Assembly (NCBI GenBank): GCA_963995525.1
Contig: OZ023206.1
Span: 186,001-250,000, forward strand
Source: Escarpia spicata
Taxonomy: Eukaryota; Annelida; Polychaeta; Sabellida; Siboglinidae
Length of the DNA stretch: 64,000 nt
Reading direction: 5' to 3'
Shown: positions 37,201-49,900 of the stretch, in pieces
How positions within the stretch are numbered: the stretch's first letter is position 1
Layout: every line of letters starts with the position of its first letter
The notes under the pieces: generated by a model
Database searches by the model: none
The model's input: only the letters and a program-made list of their open reading frames with translations
What the model was told of the DNA's origin: nothing
Made by a program: the position numbers and the translations under genes

Positions 37201-37800
37201 TGTAACATGCAAAACATCTATTTGGGGTAAGACCACATTAAGGATCCTTCCGCCGAAAAAAGTGCACTACAAATACCGTTTTGCTGTGATTTGCATTAAT
37301 TTTTTTTCGAAAACTTTGATATGGGACATGTTTCTCTCGTGAGTACTGAAGGTACTGCTGCTTTAGACAAGAAAAAACTTCAAATGGGGATGAGTTTTCA
37401 CACCTATAACTTACGTAATATGTTCTTGTAACTTACGTGACGGGGATAAAACGGTAACATGCATTCCCATTTGGGGTTAATCTAGTTATGTGTGTAGCTT
37501 GATATCAATCTACCCTTCGTGAAGATTTGTAACATGCAAAACATCTATTTGGGGTAAGACCACATTAAGGATCCTTCCGCCGAAAAAAGTGCACTACAAA
37601 TACCGTTTTGCTGTGATTTGCATTAATTTTTTTCGAAAACTTTGATATGGGACATGTTTGTCTCGTGAGTACTGAAGGTACTGCTGCTTTAGACAAGAAA
37701 AAACTTCAAATGGGGATGAGTTTTCACACCTATAACTTACGTAATATGTTCTTGTAACTTACGTGACGGGGATAAAACGGTAACATGCATTCCCATTTGG
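31281..37800 (+). repeat. Higher-order repeat: 1956-bp A-B-J-D-I-E unit, two full copies and one rearranged
   Basis: After HJ (31281) and G (31607), unit 1 is 31933-33888 and unit 2 is 33889-35844. They share rare marks: CTTCATGAAG in A, GCTGTTATATG in D, AAAATATCTA, an extra base in AATGTTTTTTCG and TTTCTCTCG in E. The only difference I noted is CCGTCG at 32038 in unit 1. A third version (35845-37474) reads A-B-D-I-D/E: it lacks J, and its last monomer has a D head joined to an E tail with TTTCTCTCG, so it is a shortened crossover derivative. A further E (37475) follows. Confidence 0.9.
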
Positions 37801-40800
37801 GGTTAATCTAGTTATGTGTGTAGCTTGATATCAATCTACCCTTCGTTAAGATTTGTAACATGCAAAACATCTATTTGGGGTAAGACCACATTAAGGATCC
37901 TTCCGCCGAAAAAAGTGCACTACAAATACCGTTTTGCTGTGATATGCATTAATTTTTTTCGAACATGTTGACATGGGACATGTTTGTCTCGTGAGTACTG
38001 AATGTACTGCTGCTTTACACAAGATAAAACATCAAATGGGGATGAGTTTTCACACCTATAACTTACGTAATATGTTCTTGTAACTTACGTGACGGGGATA
38101 AAACGGTAACATGCATTCCCATTTGGGGTTAATCTAGTTATGTGTGTAGCTTGATATCAATCTAGCCTTCGTGAAGATTTGTAACGTGCAAAACATATAT
38201 TTGGGGTAAGACCACATTAAAGATCCTTCCGCCGAAAAAAGTGCACTACAAATACCGTTTTGCTGTGATATGCATTAATTTTTTTCGAACATTTTTACAT
38301 GGGACATGTTTGTCTCGTGAGTACTGAATGTACTGCTGCTTTAGACAAGATAAAACATCAAATGGGGATAAGTTTTCACACCTATAACTTACGTAATATG
38401 TTCTTGTAACTTACGTGACGGGGATAAAACGGTAACATGCATTCCCATTTGGGGTTAATCTAGTTATGTGTGTAGCATGATATCAATCTAGCCTTCGTGA
38501 AGATTTGTAACATGCAAAACATCTATTTGGGGTAAGACCACATTAAGGATCCTTCCGCCGAAAAAAGTGCACTACAAATACCGTTTTGCTATGATATGCA
38601 TTAATTTTTTTCGAACATTTTGACATGGGACATGTTTGTCTCGTGAGTACTGAATGTACTGCTGCTTTAGACAAAATAAAACATCAAATGGGGATGAGTT
38701 TTCACACCTATAACTTACGTAATATGTTCTTGTAACTTACGTGACGGGGATAAAACGGTAACATGCATTCCCATTTGGGGTTAATCTAGTTATGTGTGTA
38801 GCTTGATATCAATCTAGCCTTCGTGAAGATTTGTAACGTGCAAAACATATATTTGGGGTAAGACCACATTAAAGATCCTTCCGCCGAAAAAAGTGCACTA
38901 CAAATACCGTTTTGCTGTGATTTGCATTAATTTTTTTCGAAAACTTTGATATGGGACATGTTTGTCTCGTGAGTACTGAAGGTACTGCTGCTTTAGACAA
39001 GAAAAAACTTCAAATGGGGATGAGTTTTCACACCTATAACTTACGTAATATGTTCTTGTAACTTATGTGACGGGGATAAAACGGTAACATGCATTCCCAT
39101 TTGGGGTTAATCTAGTTATGTGTGTAGCTTGATATCAATCTACCCTTCGTGAAGATTTGTAACATGCAAAACATCTATTTGGGGTAAGACCACATTAAGG
39201 ATCCTTCCGCCGAAAAAAGTGCACTACAAATACCGTTTTGCTGTGATTTGCATTAATTTTTTTCGAAAACTTTGATATGGGACATGTTTGTCTCGTGAGT
39301 ACTGAAGGTACTGCTGCTTTAGACAAGAAAAAACTTCAAATGGGGATGAGTTTTCACACCTATAACTTACGTAATATGTTCTTGTAACTTACGTGACGGG
39401 GATAAAACGGTAACATGCATTCCCATTTGGGGTTAATCTAGTTATGTGTGTAGTTTGATATCAATCTAGCCTTCGTGAAGATTTGTAACGTGCAAAACAT
39501 ATATTTGGGGTAAGACCACATTAAAGATCCTTCCGCCGAAAAAAGTGCACTACAAATACCGTTTTGCTGTGATTTGCATTAATTTTTTTCGAACATTTTT
39601 ACATGGGACATGTTTGTCTCGTGAGTACTGAATGTACTGCTGCTTTAGACAAGATAAAACATCAAATGGGGATGAATTTTCACACCTATAACTTACGTAA
39701 TATGTTCTTGTAACTTACGTGACGGGGATAAAACGGTAACATGCATTCCCATTTGGGGTTAATCTAGTTATGTGTATAGCATAATATCAATCTAGCCTTC
39801 GTGAAGATTTGTAACATGCAAAACATCTATTTGGGGTAAGACCACATTAAGGATCCTTCCGCCGAAAAAAGTGCACTACAAATACCGTTTTGCTGTGATA
39901 TGCATTAATTTGTTTCGAACATTTTGACATGGGACATGTTTGTCTCGTGAGTACTGAATGTACTGCTGCTTTAGACAAAATAAAACATCAAATGGGGATG
40001 AGTTTTCACACCTATAACTTACGTAATATGTTCTTGTAACTTACGTGACGGGGATAAAACGGTAACATGCATTCCCATTTGGGGTTAATCTAGTTATGTG
40101 TGTAGCTTGATATCAATCTACCCTTCGTGAAGATTTGTAACATGCAAAACATCTATTTGGGGTAAGACCACATTAAGGATCCTTCCGCCGAAAAAAGTGC
40201 ACTACAAATACCGTTTTGCTGTGATTTGCATTAATTTTTTTCGAAAACTTTGATATGGGACATGTTTGTCTCGTGAGTACTGAAGGTACTGCTGCTTTAG
40301 ACAAGAAAACACTTCAAATGGGGATGAGTTTTCACACCTATAACTTACGTAATATGTTCTTGTAACTTACGTGACGGGGATAAAACGGTAACATGCATTC
40401 CCATTTGGGGTTAATCTAGTTATGTGTGTAGCTTGATATCAATCTACCCTTCGTTAAGATTTGTAACATGCAAAACATCTATTTGGGGTAAGACCACATT
40501 AAGGATCCTTCCGCCGAAAAAAGTGCACTACAAATACCGTTTTGCTGTGATATGCATTAATTTTTTTTTCGAACATTTTTACATGGGACATGTTTGTCTC
40601 GTGAGTACTGAATGTACTGCTGCTTTAGACAAGATAAAACATCAAATGGGGATGAGTTTTCACACCTATAACTTACGTAATATGTTCTTGTAACTTACGT
40701 GACGGGGATAAAACGGTAACATGCATTCCCATTTGGGGTTAATCTAGTTATGTGTGTAGCTTGATATCAATCTAGCCTTCGTGAAGATTTGTAACATGCA

Positions 40801-43342
40801 AAACATCTATTTGGGGTAAGACCACATTAAATATCCTTCCGCCGAAAAAAGTGCATTACAAATACCGTTTTGCTGTGATATGCATTAATTTTTTTCGAAC
40901 ACTTTGATATGGGACATGTTTGTCTCGTGAGTACTGAAGGTACTGCTGCTTTAGACAAGAAAAAACTTCAAATGGGGATGAGTTTTCACACCTATAACTT
41001 ACGTAATATGTTCTTGTAACTTACGTGACGGGGATAAAACGGTAACATGCATTCCCATTTGGGGTTAATCTAGTTATGTGTGTAGCTTGATATCAATCTA
41101 GCCTTCGTGAAGATTTGTAACGTGCAAAACATCTATTTGGGGTAAGACCACATTAAGGATCCTTCCGCCGAAAAAAGTGCACTACATATACCGTTTTGCT
41201 GTGATATGCATTAATTTTTTTCGAACATTTTGACATGGGACATGTTTGTCTCGTGAGTACTGAATGTACTGCTGCTTTACACAAGATAAAACATCAAATG
41301 GGGATGAGTTTTCACACCTATAACTTACGTAATATGTTCTTGTAACTTACATGACGGGGATAAAACGGTAACATGCATTCCCATTTGGGGTTAATCTAGT
41401 TATGTGTGTAGCTTGATATCAATCTAGCCTTCGTGAAGATTTGTAACGTGCAAAACATATATTTGGGGTAAGACCACATTAAAACCCTTCCGCCGAAAAA
41501 AGTGCACTACAAATACCGTTTTGCTGTGATTTGCATTAATTTTTTTCGAAAACTTTGATATGGGACATGTTTGTCTCGTGAGTACTGAAGGTACTGCTGC
41601 TTTAGACAAGAAAAAACTTCAAATGGGGATGAGTTTTCACACCTATAACTTACGTAATATGTTCTTGTAACTTACGTGACGGGGATAAAACGGTAACATG
41701 CATTCCCATTTGGGGTTAATCTAGTTATGTGTGTAGCTTGATATCAATCTAGCCTTCGTGAAGATTTGTAACGTGCAAAACATATATTTGGGGTAAGACC
41801 ACATTAAAGATCCTTCCGCCGAAAAAAGTGCACTACAAATACCGTTTTGCTGTGATATGCATTAATTTTTTTCGAAAACTTTGATATGGGACATGTTTGT
41901 CTCGTGAGTACTGAAGGTACTGCTGCTTTAGACAAGAAAACACTTCAAATGGGGATGAGTTTTCACACCTATAACTTACGTAATATGTTCTTGTAACTTA
42001 CGTGACGGGGATAAAACGGTAACATGCATTCCCATTTGGGGTTAATCTAGTTATGTGTGTAGCATGATATCAATCTAGCCTTCGTGAAGATTTGTAACAT
42101 GCAAAACATCTATTTGGGGTAAGACCACATTAAATATCCTTCCGCCGAAAAAAGTGCATTACAAATACCGTTTTGCTGTGATATGCATTAATTTTTTTCG
42201 AACACTTTGATATGGGACATGTTTGTCTCGTGAGTACTGAAGGTACTGCTGCTTTAGACAAGAAAAAACTTCAAATGGGGATGAGTTTTCACACCTATAA
42301 CTTACGTAATATGTTCTTGTAACTTACGTGACGGGGATAAAACGGTAACATGCATTCCCATTTGGGGTTAATCTAGTTATGTGTGTAGCTTGATATCAAT
42401 CTAGCCTTCGTGAAGATTTGTAACGTGCAAAACATCTATTTGGGGTAAGACCACATTAAGGATCCTTCCGCCGAAAAAAGTGCACTACAAATACCGTTTT
42501 GCTGTGATATGCATTAATTTTTTTCGAACATTTTGACATGGGACATGTTTGTCTCGTGAGTACTGAATGTACTGCTGCTTTACACAAGATAAAACATCAA
42601 ATGGGGATGAGTTTTCACACCTATAACTTACGTAATATGTTCTTGTAACTTACATGACGGGGATAAAACGGTAACATGCATTCCCATTTGGGGTTAATCT
42701 AGTTATGTGTGTAGCTTGATATCAATCTAGCCTTCGTGAAGATTTGTAACGTGCAAAACATATATTTGGGGTAAGACCACATTAAAATCCTTCCGCCGAA
42801 AAAAGTGCACTACAAATACCGTTTTGCTGTGATTTGCATTAATTTTTTTCGAAAACTTTGATATGGGACATGTTTGTCTCGTGAGTACTGAAGGTACTGC
42901 TGCTTTAGACAAGAAAAAACTTCAAATGGGGATGAGTTTTCACACCTATAACTTACGTAATATGTTCTTGTAATTTACGTGACGGGGATAAAACGGTATC
43001 ATGCATTCCCATTTGGGGTTAATCTAGTTATGTGTGTAGCTTGATATCAATCTAGCCTTCGTGAAGATTTGTAACATGCAAAACATCTATTTGGGGTAAT
43101 ACCACATTAAGGATCCTTCCGCCGAAAAAAGTGCACTACACATACCGTTTTGCTGTGATATGCATTAATTTTTTTCGAACATTTTTACATGGGACATGTT
43201 TGTCTCGTGAGTACTGAATGTACTGCTGCTTTAGACAAGATAAAACATCAAATGGGGATAAGTTTTCACACCTATAACTTACGTAATATGTTCTTGTAAC
43301 TTACGTGACGGGGATAAAACGGTAACATGCATTCCCATTTGG
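37801..43342 (+). repeat. Mixed region, includes a second HJ-G-A-B block
   Basis: Order: H, F/J, D, I, E, F, D, E, HJ, G, A, B, I variant, D/G hybrid, A, B, J. The HJ-G-A-B run at 40409-41713 repeats the order and hybrid HJ monomer of 31281-32583, and in both places the preceding monomer carries GAAAACACTTC (30955, 40083). The HJ at 40409 has a T9 tract and is 328 bp long; this opens a longer forward frame of 89 codons that I consider meaningless. Private marks include GTATAGCATAATATC (39757), ACATATACC (41063) and GTAATACC (43017). Confidence 0.8.
40409..40736 (+). repeat. Longest monomer (328 bp), T9 tract
   Basis: An HJ hybrid in which the usual T7 tract before CGAAC is T9. Other +1 variants (T8 or an inserted G) start at 33562, 35518, 37148, 43995, 47582, 50517, 51822, 54432 and 56389. 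The +1 at 53779 lies instead in the A run of CCGAAAAAAAG. All the insertions I noted are in homopolymer tracts and lie after 33 kb; several are copies of one event carried along by HOR duplication. Confidence 0.85.
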
Positions 43343-46300
43343 GGTTAATCTAGTTATGTGTGTAGCATGATATCAATCTAGCCTTCGTGAAGATTTGTAA
43401 CATGCAAAACATCTATTTGGGGTAAGACCACATTAAGGATCCTTCCGCCGAAAAAAGTGCCCTACAAATACCGTTTTGCTGTGATATGCATTAATTTTTT
43501 TCGAACATTTTGACATGGGACATGTTTGTCTCGTGAGTACTGAATGTACTGCTGCTTTAGACAAAATAAAACATCAAATGGGGATGAGTTTTCACACCTA
43601 TAACTTACGTAATATGTTCTTGTAACTTACGTGACGGGGATAAAACGGTAACATGCATTCCCATTTGGGGTTAATCTAGTTATGTGTGTAGCTTGATATC
43701 AATCTAGCCTTCGTGAAGATTTGTAACGTGCAAAACATGTATTTGGGGTAAGACCACATTAAAGATCCTTCCGCCGAAAAAAGTGCACTACAAATACCGT
43801 TTTGCTGTGATTTGCATTAATTTTTTTCGAAAACTTTGATATGGGACATGTTTGTCTCGTGAGTACTGAAGGTACTGCTGCTTTAGACAAGAAAAAACTT
43901 CAAATGGGGATGAGTTTTCACACCTATAACTTACGTAATATGTTCTTGTAACTTACGTGACGGGGATAAAACGGTAACATGCATTCCCATTTGGGGTTAA
44001 TCTAGTTATGTGTGTAGCTTGATATCAATCTACCCTTCGTGAAGATTTGTAACATGCAAAACATCTATTTGGGGTAAGACCACATTAAGGATCCTTCCGC
44101 CGAAAAAAGTGCACTACAAATACCGTTTTGCTGTGATTTGCATTAATTTTTTTTCGAAAACTTTGATATGGGACATGTTTCTCTCGTGAGTACTGAAGGT
44201 ACTGCTGCTTTAGACAAGAAAAAACTTCAAATGGGGATGAGTTTTCACACCTATAACTTACGTAATATGTTCTTCTAACTTACGTGACGGGGATAAAACG
44301 GTAACATGCATTCCCATTTGGGGTTAATCTAGTTATGTGTGTAGCTTGATATCAATCTACCCTTCGTGAAGATTTGCAACATGCAAAACATATATTTGGG
44401 GTAAGACCACATTAAGGATCCTTCCGCCGAAAAAAGTGCACTACAAATACCGTTTTGCTGTGATTTGCATAAATTTTTTTCGAAAACTTTGATATGGGAC
44501 ATGTTTGTCTCGTGAGTACTGAAGGTACTGCTGCTTTAGACAAGAAAAAACTTCAAATGGGGATGAGTTTTCACACCTATAACTTACGTAATATGTTCTT
44601 GTAACTTACGTGACGGGGATAAAACGGTAACATGCATTCCCATTTGGGGTTAATCTAGTTATGTGTGTAGCTTGATATCAATCTACCCTTCGTTAAGATT
44701 TGTAACATGCAAAACATCTATTTGGGGTAAGACCACATTAAGGATCCTTCCGCCGAAAAAAGTGCACTACAAATACCGTTTTGCTGTGATATGCATTAAT
44801 TTTTTTCGAACATGTTGACATGGGACATGTTTGTCTCGTGAGTACTGAATGTACTGGTGCTTTACACAAGATAAAACATCAAATGGGGATGAGTTTTCAC
44901 ACCTATAACTTACGTAATATGTTCTTGTAACTTACGTGACGGGGATAAAACGGTAACATGCATTCCCATTTGGGGTTAATCTAGTTATGTGTGTAGCTTG
45001 ATATCAATCTAGCCTTCGTGAAGATTTGTAACGTGCAAAACATATATTTGGGGTAAGACCACATTAAAGATCCTTCCGCCGAAAAAAGTGCACTACAAAT
45101 ACCGTTTTGCTGTGATTTGCATTAATTTTTTTCGAACATTTTTACATGGGACATGTTTGTCTCGTGAGTACTGAATGTACTGCTGCTTTAGACAAGATAA
45201 AACATCAAATGGGGATGAATTTTCACACCTATAACTTACGTAATATGTTCTTGTAACTTACGTGACGGGGATAAAACGGTAACATGCATTCCCATTTGGG
45301 GTTAATCTAGTTATGTGTGTAGCATGATATCAATCTAGCCTTCGTGAAGATTTGTAACATGCAAAACATCTATTTGGGGTAAGACCACATTAAGGATCCT
45401 TCCGCCGAAAAAAGTGCACTACAAATACCGTTTTGCTGTGATATGCATTAATTTGTTACGAACATTTTGACATGGGACATGTTTGTCTCGTGAGTACTGA
45501 ATGTACTGCTGCTTTAGACAAAATAAAACATCAAATGGGGATGAGTTTTCACACCTATAACTTACGTAATATGTTCTTGTAACTTACGTGACGGGGATAA
45601 AACGGTAACATGCATTCCCATTTGGGGTTAATCTAGTTATGTGTGTAGCTTGATATCAATCTAGCCTTCGTGAAGATTTGTAACGTGCAAAACATATATT
45701 TGGGGTAAGACCACATTAAAGATCCTTCCGCCGAAAAAAGTGCACTACAAATACCGTTTTGCTGTGATTTGCATTAATTTTTTTCGAAAACTTTGATATG
45801 GGACATATTTGTCTCGTGAGTACTGAAGGTACTGCTGCTTTAGACAAGAAAAAACTTCAAATGGGGATGAGTTTTCACACCTATAACTTACGTAATATGT
45901 TCTTGTAACTTACGTGACGGGGATAAAACGGTAACATGCATTCCCATTTGGGGTTAATCTAGTTATGTGTGTAGCTTGATATCAATCTACCCTTCGTGAA
46001 GATTTGTAACATGCAAAACATCTATTTGGGGTAAGACCACATTAAGGATCCTTCCGCCGAAAAAAGTGCACTACAAATACCGTTTTGCTGTGATTTGCAT
46101 TAATTTTTTTCGAAAACTTTGATATGGGACATGTTTGTCTCGTGAGTACTGAAGGTACTGCTGCTTTAGACAAGAAAAAACTTCAAATGGGGATGAGTTT
46201 TCACACCTATAACTTACGTAATATGTTCTTGTAACTTACGTGACGGGGATAAAACGGTAACATGCATTCCCATTTGGGGTTAATCTAGTTATGTGTGTAG

Positions 46301-46929
46301 CTTGATATCAATCTACCCTTCGTGAAGATTTGTAACATGCAAAACATCTATTTGGGGTAAGACCACATTAAGGATCCTTCCGCCGAAAAAAGTGCACTAC
46401 AAATACCGTTTTGCTGTGATTTGCATAATTTTTTTTCGAAAACTTTGATATGGGACATGTTTGTCTCGTGAGTACTGAAGGTACTGCTGCTTTAGACAAG
46501 AAAAAACTTCAAATGGGGATGAGTTTTCACACCTATAACTTACGTAATATGTTCTTGTAACTTACGTGACGGGGATAAAACGGTAACATGCATTCCCATT
46601 TGGGGTTAATCTAGTTATGTGTGTAGCTTGATATCAATCTACCCTTCGTTAAGATTTGTAACATGCAAAACATCTATTTGGGGTAAGACCACATTAAGGA
46701 TCCTTCCGCCGAAAAAAGTGCACTACAAATACCGTTTTGCTGTGATATGCATTAATTTTTTTCGAACATGTTGACATGGGACATGTTTGTCTCGTGAGTA
46801 CTGAATGTACTGGTGCTTTACACAAGATAAAACATCAAATGGGGATGAGTTTTCACACCTATAACTTACGTAATATGTTCTTGTAACTTACGTGACGGGG
46901 ATAAAACGGTAACATGCATTCCCATTTGG
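43343..46929 (+). repeat. D-I-E-E-H block duplicated at 1957 bp (six-monomer period)
   Basis: D-I-E-E-H occupies 43343-44973, is followed by one F (44974), and returns at 45300-46929. Both H copies share ACTGGTGC. The 1957-bp offset is six monomers plus one base, explained by the T8 tract of the E at 43995. Differences between copies: GTGCCCTAC (43343), ACATGTATTTG (43669), TTCTTCTAAC (43995), TTTGCAACATGC (44322) on one side, TTGTTACG (45300) and GCATAATTT (46278) on the other. Confidence 0.83.
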
Positions 46930-49900
46930 GGTTAATCTAGTTATGTGTGTAGCTTGATATCAATCTACCCTTCGTGAAGATTTGTAACATGCAAAACATC
47001 TATTTGGGGTAAGACCACATTAAGGATCCTTCCGCCGAAAAAAGTGCACTACAAATACCGTTTTGCTGTGATTTGCATTAATTTTTTTCGAAAACTTTGA
47101 TATGGGACATGTTTGTCTCGTGAGTACTGAAGGTACTGCTGCTTTAGACAAGAAAAAACTTCAAATGGGGATGAGTTTTCACACCTATAACTTACGTAAT
47201 ATGTTCTTGTAACTTACGTGACGGGGATAAAACGGTAACATGCATTCCCATTTGGGGTTAATCTAGTTATGTGTGTAGCTTGATATCAATCTACCCTTCG
47301 TTAAGATTTGTAACATGCAAAACATCTATTTGGGGTAAGACCACATTAAGGATCCTTCCGCCGAAAAAAGTGCACTACAAATACCGTTTTGCTGTGATAT
47401 GCATTAATTTGTTTCGAACATGTTGACATGGGACATGTTTGTATCGTGAGTACTGAATGTACTGCTGCTTTACACAAGATAAAACATCAAATGGGGATGA
47501 GTTTTCACACCTATAACTTACGTAATATGTTCTTGTAACTTACGTGACGGGGATAAAACGGTAACATGCATTCCCATTTGGGGTTAATCTAGTTATGTGT
47601 GTAGCTTGATATCAATCTACCCTTCGTGAAGATTTGTAACATGCAAAACATATATTTGGGGTAAGACCACATTAAGGATCCTTCCGCCGAAAAAAGTGCA
47701 CTACAAATACCGTTTTGCTGTGATTTGCATTAATTTTTTTTCGAAAACTTTGATATGGGACATGTTTGTCTCGTGAGTACTGAAGGTACTGCTGCTTTAG
47801 ACAAGAAAAAACTTCAAATGGGGATGAGTTTTCACACCTATAACTTACGTAATATGTTCTTGTAACTTACGTGACGGGGATAAAACGGTAACATGCATTC
47901 CCATTTGGGGTTAATCTAGTTATGTGTGTAGCTTGATATCAATCTACCCTTCGTGAAGATTTGTAACATGCAAAACATCTATTTGGGGTAAGACCACATT
48001 AAGGATCCTTCCGCCGAAAAAAGTGCACTACAAATACCGTTTTGCTGTGATATGCATTAATTTTTTTCGAACATTTTGACATGGGACATGTTTGTCTCAT
48101 GAGTACTGAATGTACTGCTGCTTTACACAAGATAAAACATCAAATGGGGATGAGTTTTCACACCTATAACTTACGTAATATGTTCTTGTAACTTACGTGA
48201 CGGGGATAAAACGGTAACATGCATTCCCATTTGGGGTTAATCTAGTTATGTGTGTAGCTTGATATCAATCTAGCCTTCATGAAGATTTGTAACGTGCAAA
48301 ACATATATTTGGGGTAAGACCACATTAAAGATCCTTCCGCCGAAAAAAGTGCACTACAAATACCGTTTTGCTGTGATTTGCATTAATTTTTTTCGAAAAC
48401 TTTCATATGGGACATGTTTGTCTCGTGAGTCCTGAATGTACTGCTGCTTTAGACAAGATAAAACATCAAATGGGGATGAATTTTCACACCTATAACTTAC
48501 GTAATATGTTCTTGTAACTTACGTGACGGGGATAAAACGGTAACATGCATTCCCATTTGGGGTTAATCTAGTTATGTGTGTAGCATGATATCAATCTAGC
48601 CTTCGTGAAGATTTGTAACATGCAAAACATCTATTTGGGGTAAGACCACATTAAGGATCCTTCCGCCGAAAAAAGTGCACTACAAATACCGTTTTGCTGT
48701 GATATGCATTAATTTTTTTCGAACATTTTGACATGGGACATGTTTGTCTCGTGAGTACTGAATGTACTGCTGCTTTAGACAAGATAAAACATCAAATGGG
48801 GATGAGTTTTCACACCTATAACTTACGTAATATGTTCTTGTAACTTACGTGACGGGGATAAAACGGTAACATGCATTCCCATTTGGGGTTAATCTAGTTA
48901 TGTGTGTAGCTTGATATCAATCTAGCCTTCGTGAAGATTTGTAACGTGCAAAACATATATTTGGGGTAAGACCACATTAAGGATCCTTCCGCCGAAAAAA
49001 GTGCACTACAAATACCGTTTTGCTGTGATTTGCATAATTTTTTTTCGAAAACTTTGATATGGGACATGTTTGTCTCGTGAGTACTGAAGGTACTGCTGCT
49101 TTAGACAAGAAAAAACTTCAAATGGGGATGAGTTTTCACACCTATAACTTACGTAATATGTTCTTGTAACTTACGTGACGGGGATAAAACGGTAACATGC
49201 ATTCCCATTTGGGGTTAATCTAGTTATGTGTGTAGCTTGATATCAATCTACCCTTCGTGAAGATTTGTAACATGCAAAACATCTATTTGGGGTAAGACCA
49301 CATTAAGGATCCTTCCGCCGAAAAAAGTGCACTACAAATACCGTTTTGCTGTGATTTGCATAATTTTTTTTCGAAAACTTTGATATGGGACATGTTTGTC
49401 TCGTGAGTACTGAAGGTACTGCTGCTTTAGACAAGAAAAAACTTCAAATGGGGATGAGTTTTCACACCTATAACTTACGTAATATGTTCTTGTAACTTAC
49501 GTGACGGGGATAAAACGGTAACATGCATTCCCATTTGGGGTTAATCTAGTTATGTGTGTAGCTTGATATCAATCTACCCTTCGTTAAGATTTGTAACATG
49601 CAAAACATCTATTTGGGGTAAGACCACATTAAGGATCCTTCCGCCGAAAAAAGTGCACTACAAATACCGTTTTGCTGTGATATGCATTAATTTTTTTCGA
49701 ACATGTTGACATGGGACATGTTTGTCTCGTGAGTACTGAATGTACTGGTGCTTTACACAAGATAAAACATCAAATGGGGATGAGTTTTCACACCTATAAC
49801 TTACGTAATATGTTCTTGTAACTTACGTGACGGGGATAAAACGGTAACATGCATTCCCATTTGGGGTTAATCTAGTTATGTGTGTAGCTTGATATCAATC

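Noticed and set aside
40424..40693. Forward frames of 61 and 89 codons in the HJ monomers (31296 and 40424)
   Set aside because: Both start at GTG and are open only because CGTTAAG removes a TGA; the longer one depends on a T9 slippage. Not a gene.
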